A stretch of DNA of 44,066 bases from Dehalococcoidia bacterium (lineage in GTDB: Bacteria > Chloroflexota > Dehalococcoidia > Tepidiformales > Tepidiformaceae): NCBI GenBank assembly GCA_022827945.1, contig JAJEIT010000056.1:1-44066 (forward strand). The letters are read 5' to 3'. The notes under the pieces were generated by a model. That model was not told where the DNA came from and searched no databases. It worked only from the letters and a program-made list of their open reading frames with translations. Shown here one piece after another: positions 43,339-44,066 of the stretch (its first letter is position 1; each line of letters begins with the position of its first letter). The translations under genes were made by a program, and so were the position numbers.

Positions 43339-44066
43339 ATGAGCGCACTGCAGGAACGGGATCCGGAAGTCGCCGCGGTCATCGCGGCCGAGCAGAGGCG
43401 TCAGACCGAGACGCTGGAGATCATCGCGAGCGAGAACTACGCCTCGGCAGCCGTGCTGGAGGCGACGGGCTCGGTGCTGACGAACAAGTACGCCGAGGGC
43501 TATCCCGGGAAGCGGTACTACGCCGGCAACGCGCACTCGGACGAGGTCGAGTCGCTCGCGATCGAGCGGGCGAAGGCGCTCTTCGGGGCCGAGCACGCGA
43601 ACGTGCAGCCGACCTCGGGCGCCGAGGCGAACATGGCCGCCTACCTCGCCTTCGCGGACCCGGGGGACACCTTCCTCGGGCTGGAGCTGACGCAGGGCGG
43701 GCATCTGACGCACGGCTCCCCCGTGAACTTCAGCGGGCGGCTCTACGACTTCGTGCCGTACTCGGTGGACCGCGAGACGGAAGTGGTCGACATGGCGACG
43801 GTAGCGGAGCTGGCGGCCGAGGCGAAGCCGCGCATCATCGTGACGGGGGCGACGGCCTACCCGCGCCAGTTCGACTTCCCCGCCTTCGCGCAGATCGCGC
43901 GGGACGTGGGCGCGCTGCTGCTGGTCGACATGTCGCACTTCGCGGGGCTGGTGGCGGGCGGTGTGCACCCCTCCCCGGTGCCCCACGCCGACATCGTGAC
44001 GACGACCACCCACAAGACGCTGCGGGGTCCGCGCGGGGCCCTCGCGCTCACGAAGGAAGAGCACGG
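43339..44066 (+). CDS. glyA: Serine hydroxymethyltransferase, N-terminal part (cut by window edge)
   Basis: The first 242 codons of a PLP enzyme interconverting serine and glycine with tetrahydrofolate. Visible are [48 protein letters not shown], the segment around [15 protein letters not shown] and the PLP-binding Lys226 in [13 protein letters not shown]. The ATG is at 43339-43341. The protein continues past the end of the window. Confidence 0.97.
   Translation, partial: MSALQERDPEVAAVIAAEQRRQTETLEIIASENYASAAVLEATGSVLTNKYAEGYPGKRYYAGNAHSDEVESLAIERAKALFGAEHANVQPTSGAEANMAAYLAFADPGDTFLGLELTQGGHLTHGSPVNFSGRLYDFVPYSVDRETEVVDMATVAELAAEAKPRIIVTGATAYPRQFDFPAFAQIARDVGALLLVDMSHFAGLVAGGVHPSPVPHADIVTTTTHKTLRGPRGALALTKEEH

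Overview
The window is a gene-dense, high-GC bacterial chromosome segment (roughly two-thirds G+C by eye) with short intergenic gaps and many GTG/TTG starts. The organism is probably a member of the Chloroflexota, perhaps near the Dehalococcoidia/Tepidiforma lineages. Reasons are a ribosomal protein S12 carrying the central insert seen in Firmicutes and relatives, an R3H-domain AAA ATPase of the Ycf45/SpoIIIAA type, a PAC2-family protein, a Cys-rich membrane LysM protein, an acyl-CoA mutase with a separate large subunit, and -10 boxes lying a few bases ahead of start codons. This placement is inference; a 16S or marker-gene search would decide it.

Layout. 1-3246 (minus): end of the str operon, rpsL-rpsG-fusA-tuf, with tuf cut by the window edge. 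3247-10382: a small methyltransferase divergent from the str operon, a LysM membrane protein, a HIT-YqeK pair that probably degrades dinucleotide polyphosphates, a VOC protein, a flavin reductase-like protein, an S9 peptidase and a CaCA-type cation exchanger. 10403-15838: citramalate synthase, a 48-residue lipoprotein, a PPOX-fold protein, a large VWA protein and an AIM24 protein. 15878-17989: acyl-CoA dehydrogenase, an alkyltransferase-like DNA repair protein bracketed by an unusual array of 28-bp hairpin repeats, and a second PPOX-fold protein. 18107-25194: pdxT, then a probable operon of R3H ATPase, tmk, MFS exporter, lipoprotein, ResA and ResB. 25238-25861: an intact Phd/VapC toxin-antitoxin pair. 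25868-28488 (minus): PRPP synthase translationally linked to an acyl-CoA mutase large subunit whose active-site pair looks like isobutyryl-CoA mutase. 28599-33889: TrmH, an ArsI-type C-As lyase with an MFS exporter, a zinc alcohol dehydrogenase, an EamA transporter and a His-rich membrane protein. 33899-36656 (minus): an ABM monooxygenase, a FitA/FitB-like toxin-antitoxin pair whose toxin is frameshifted, and an acyl-CoA ligase. 36791-41518: cytochrome P450 and a four-gene ABC-2 export operon (ATPase, permease, ATPase, permease). 41531-44066: PAC2 protein, XdhC-family protein, and the start of glyA.

The most useful whole-window signals are (1) thirteen genes with a TANNNT box ending 5-8 nt before the start codon, which suggests widespread leaderless transcription beside a smaller set of Shine-Dalgarno genes; (2) the hairpin array around the alkyltransferase-like gene, in which stem sequences differ between units while pairing and flanks are kept; (3) the Phe/Gln substrate-pocket pair in the 'methylmalonyl-CoA mutase'; and (4) an arginine in S12 at the position of a classical streptomycin-resistance substitution. 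No rRNA, tRNA, CRISPR array, transposase or riboswitch was recognised, and no gap above 300 bp lacks a gene.
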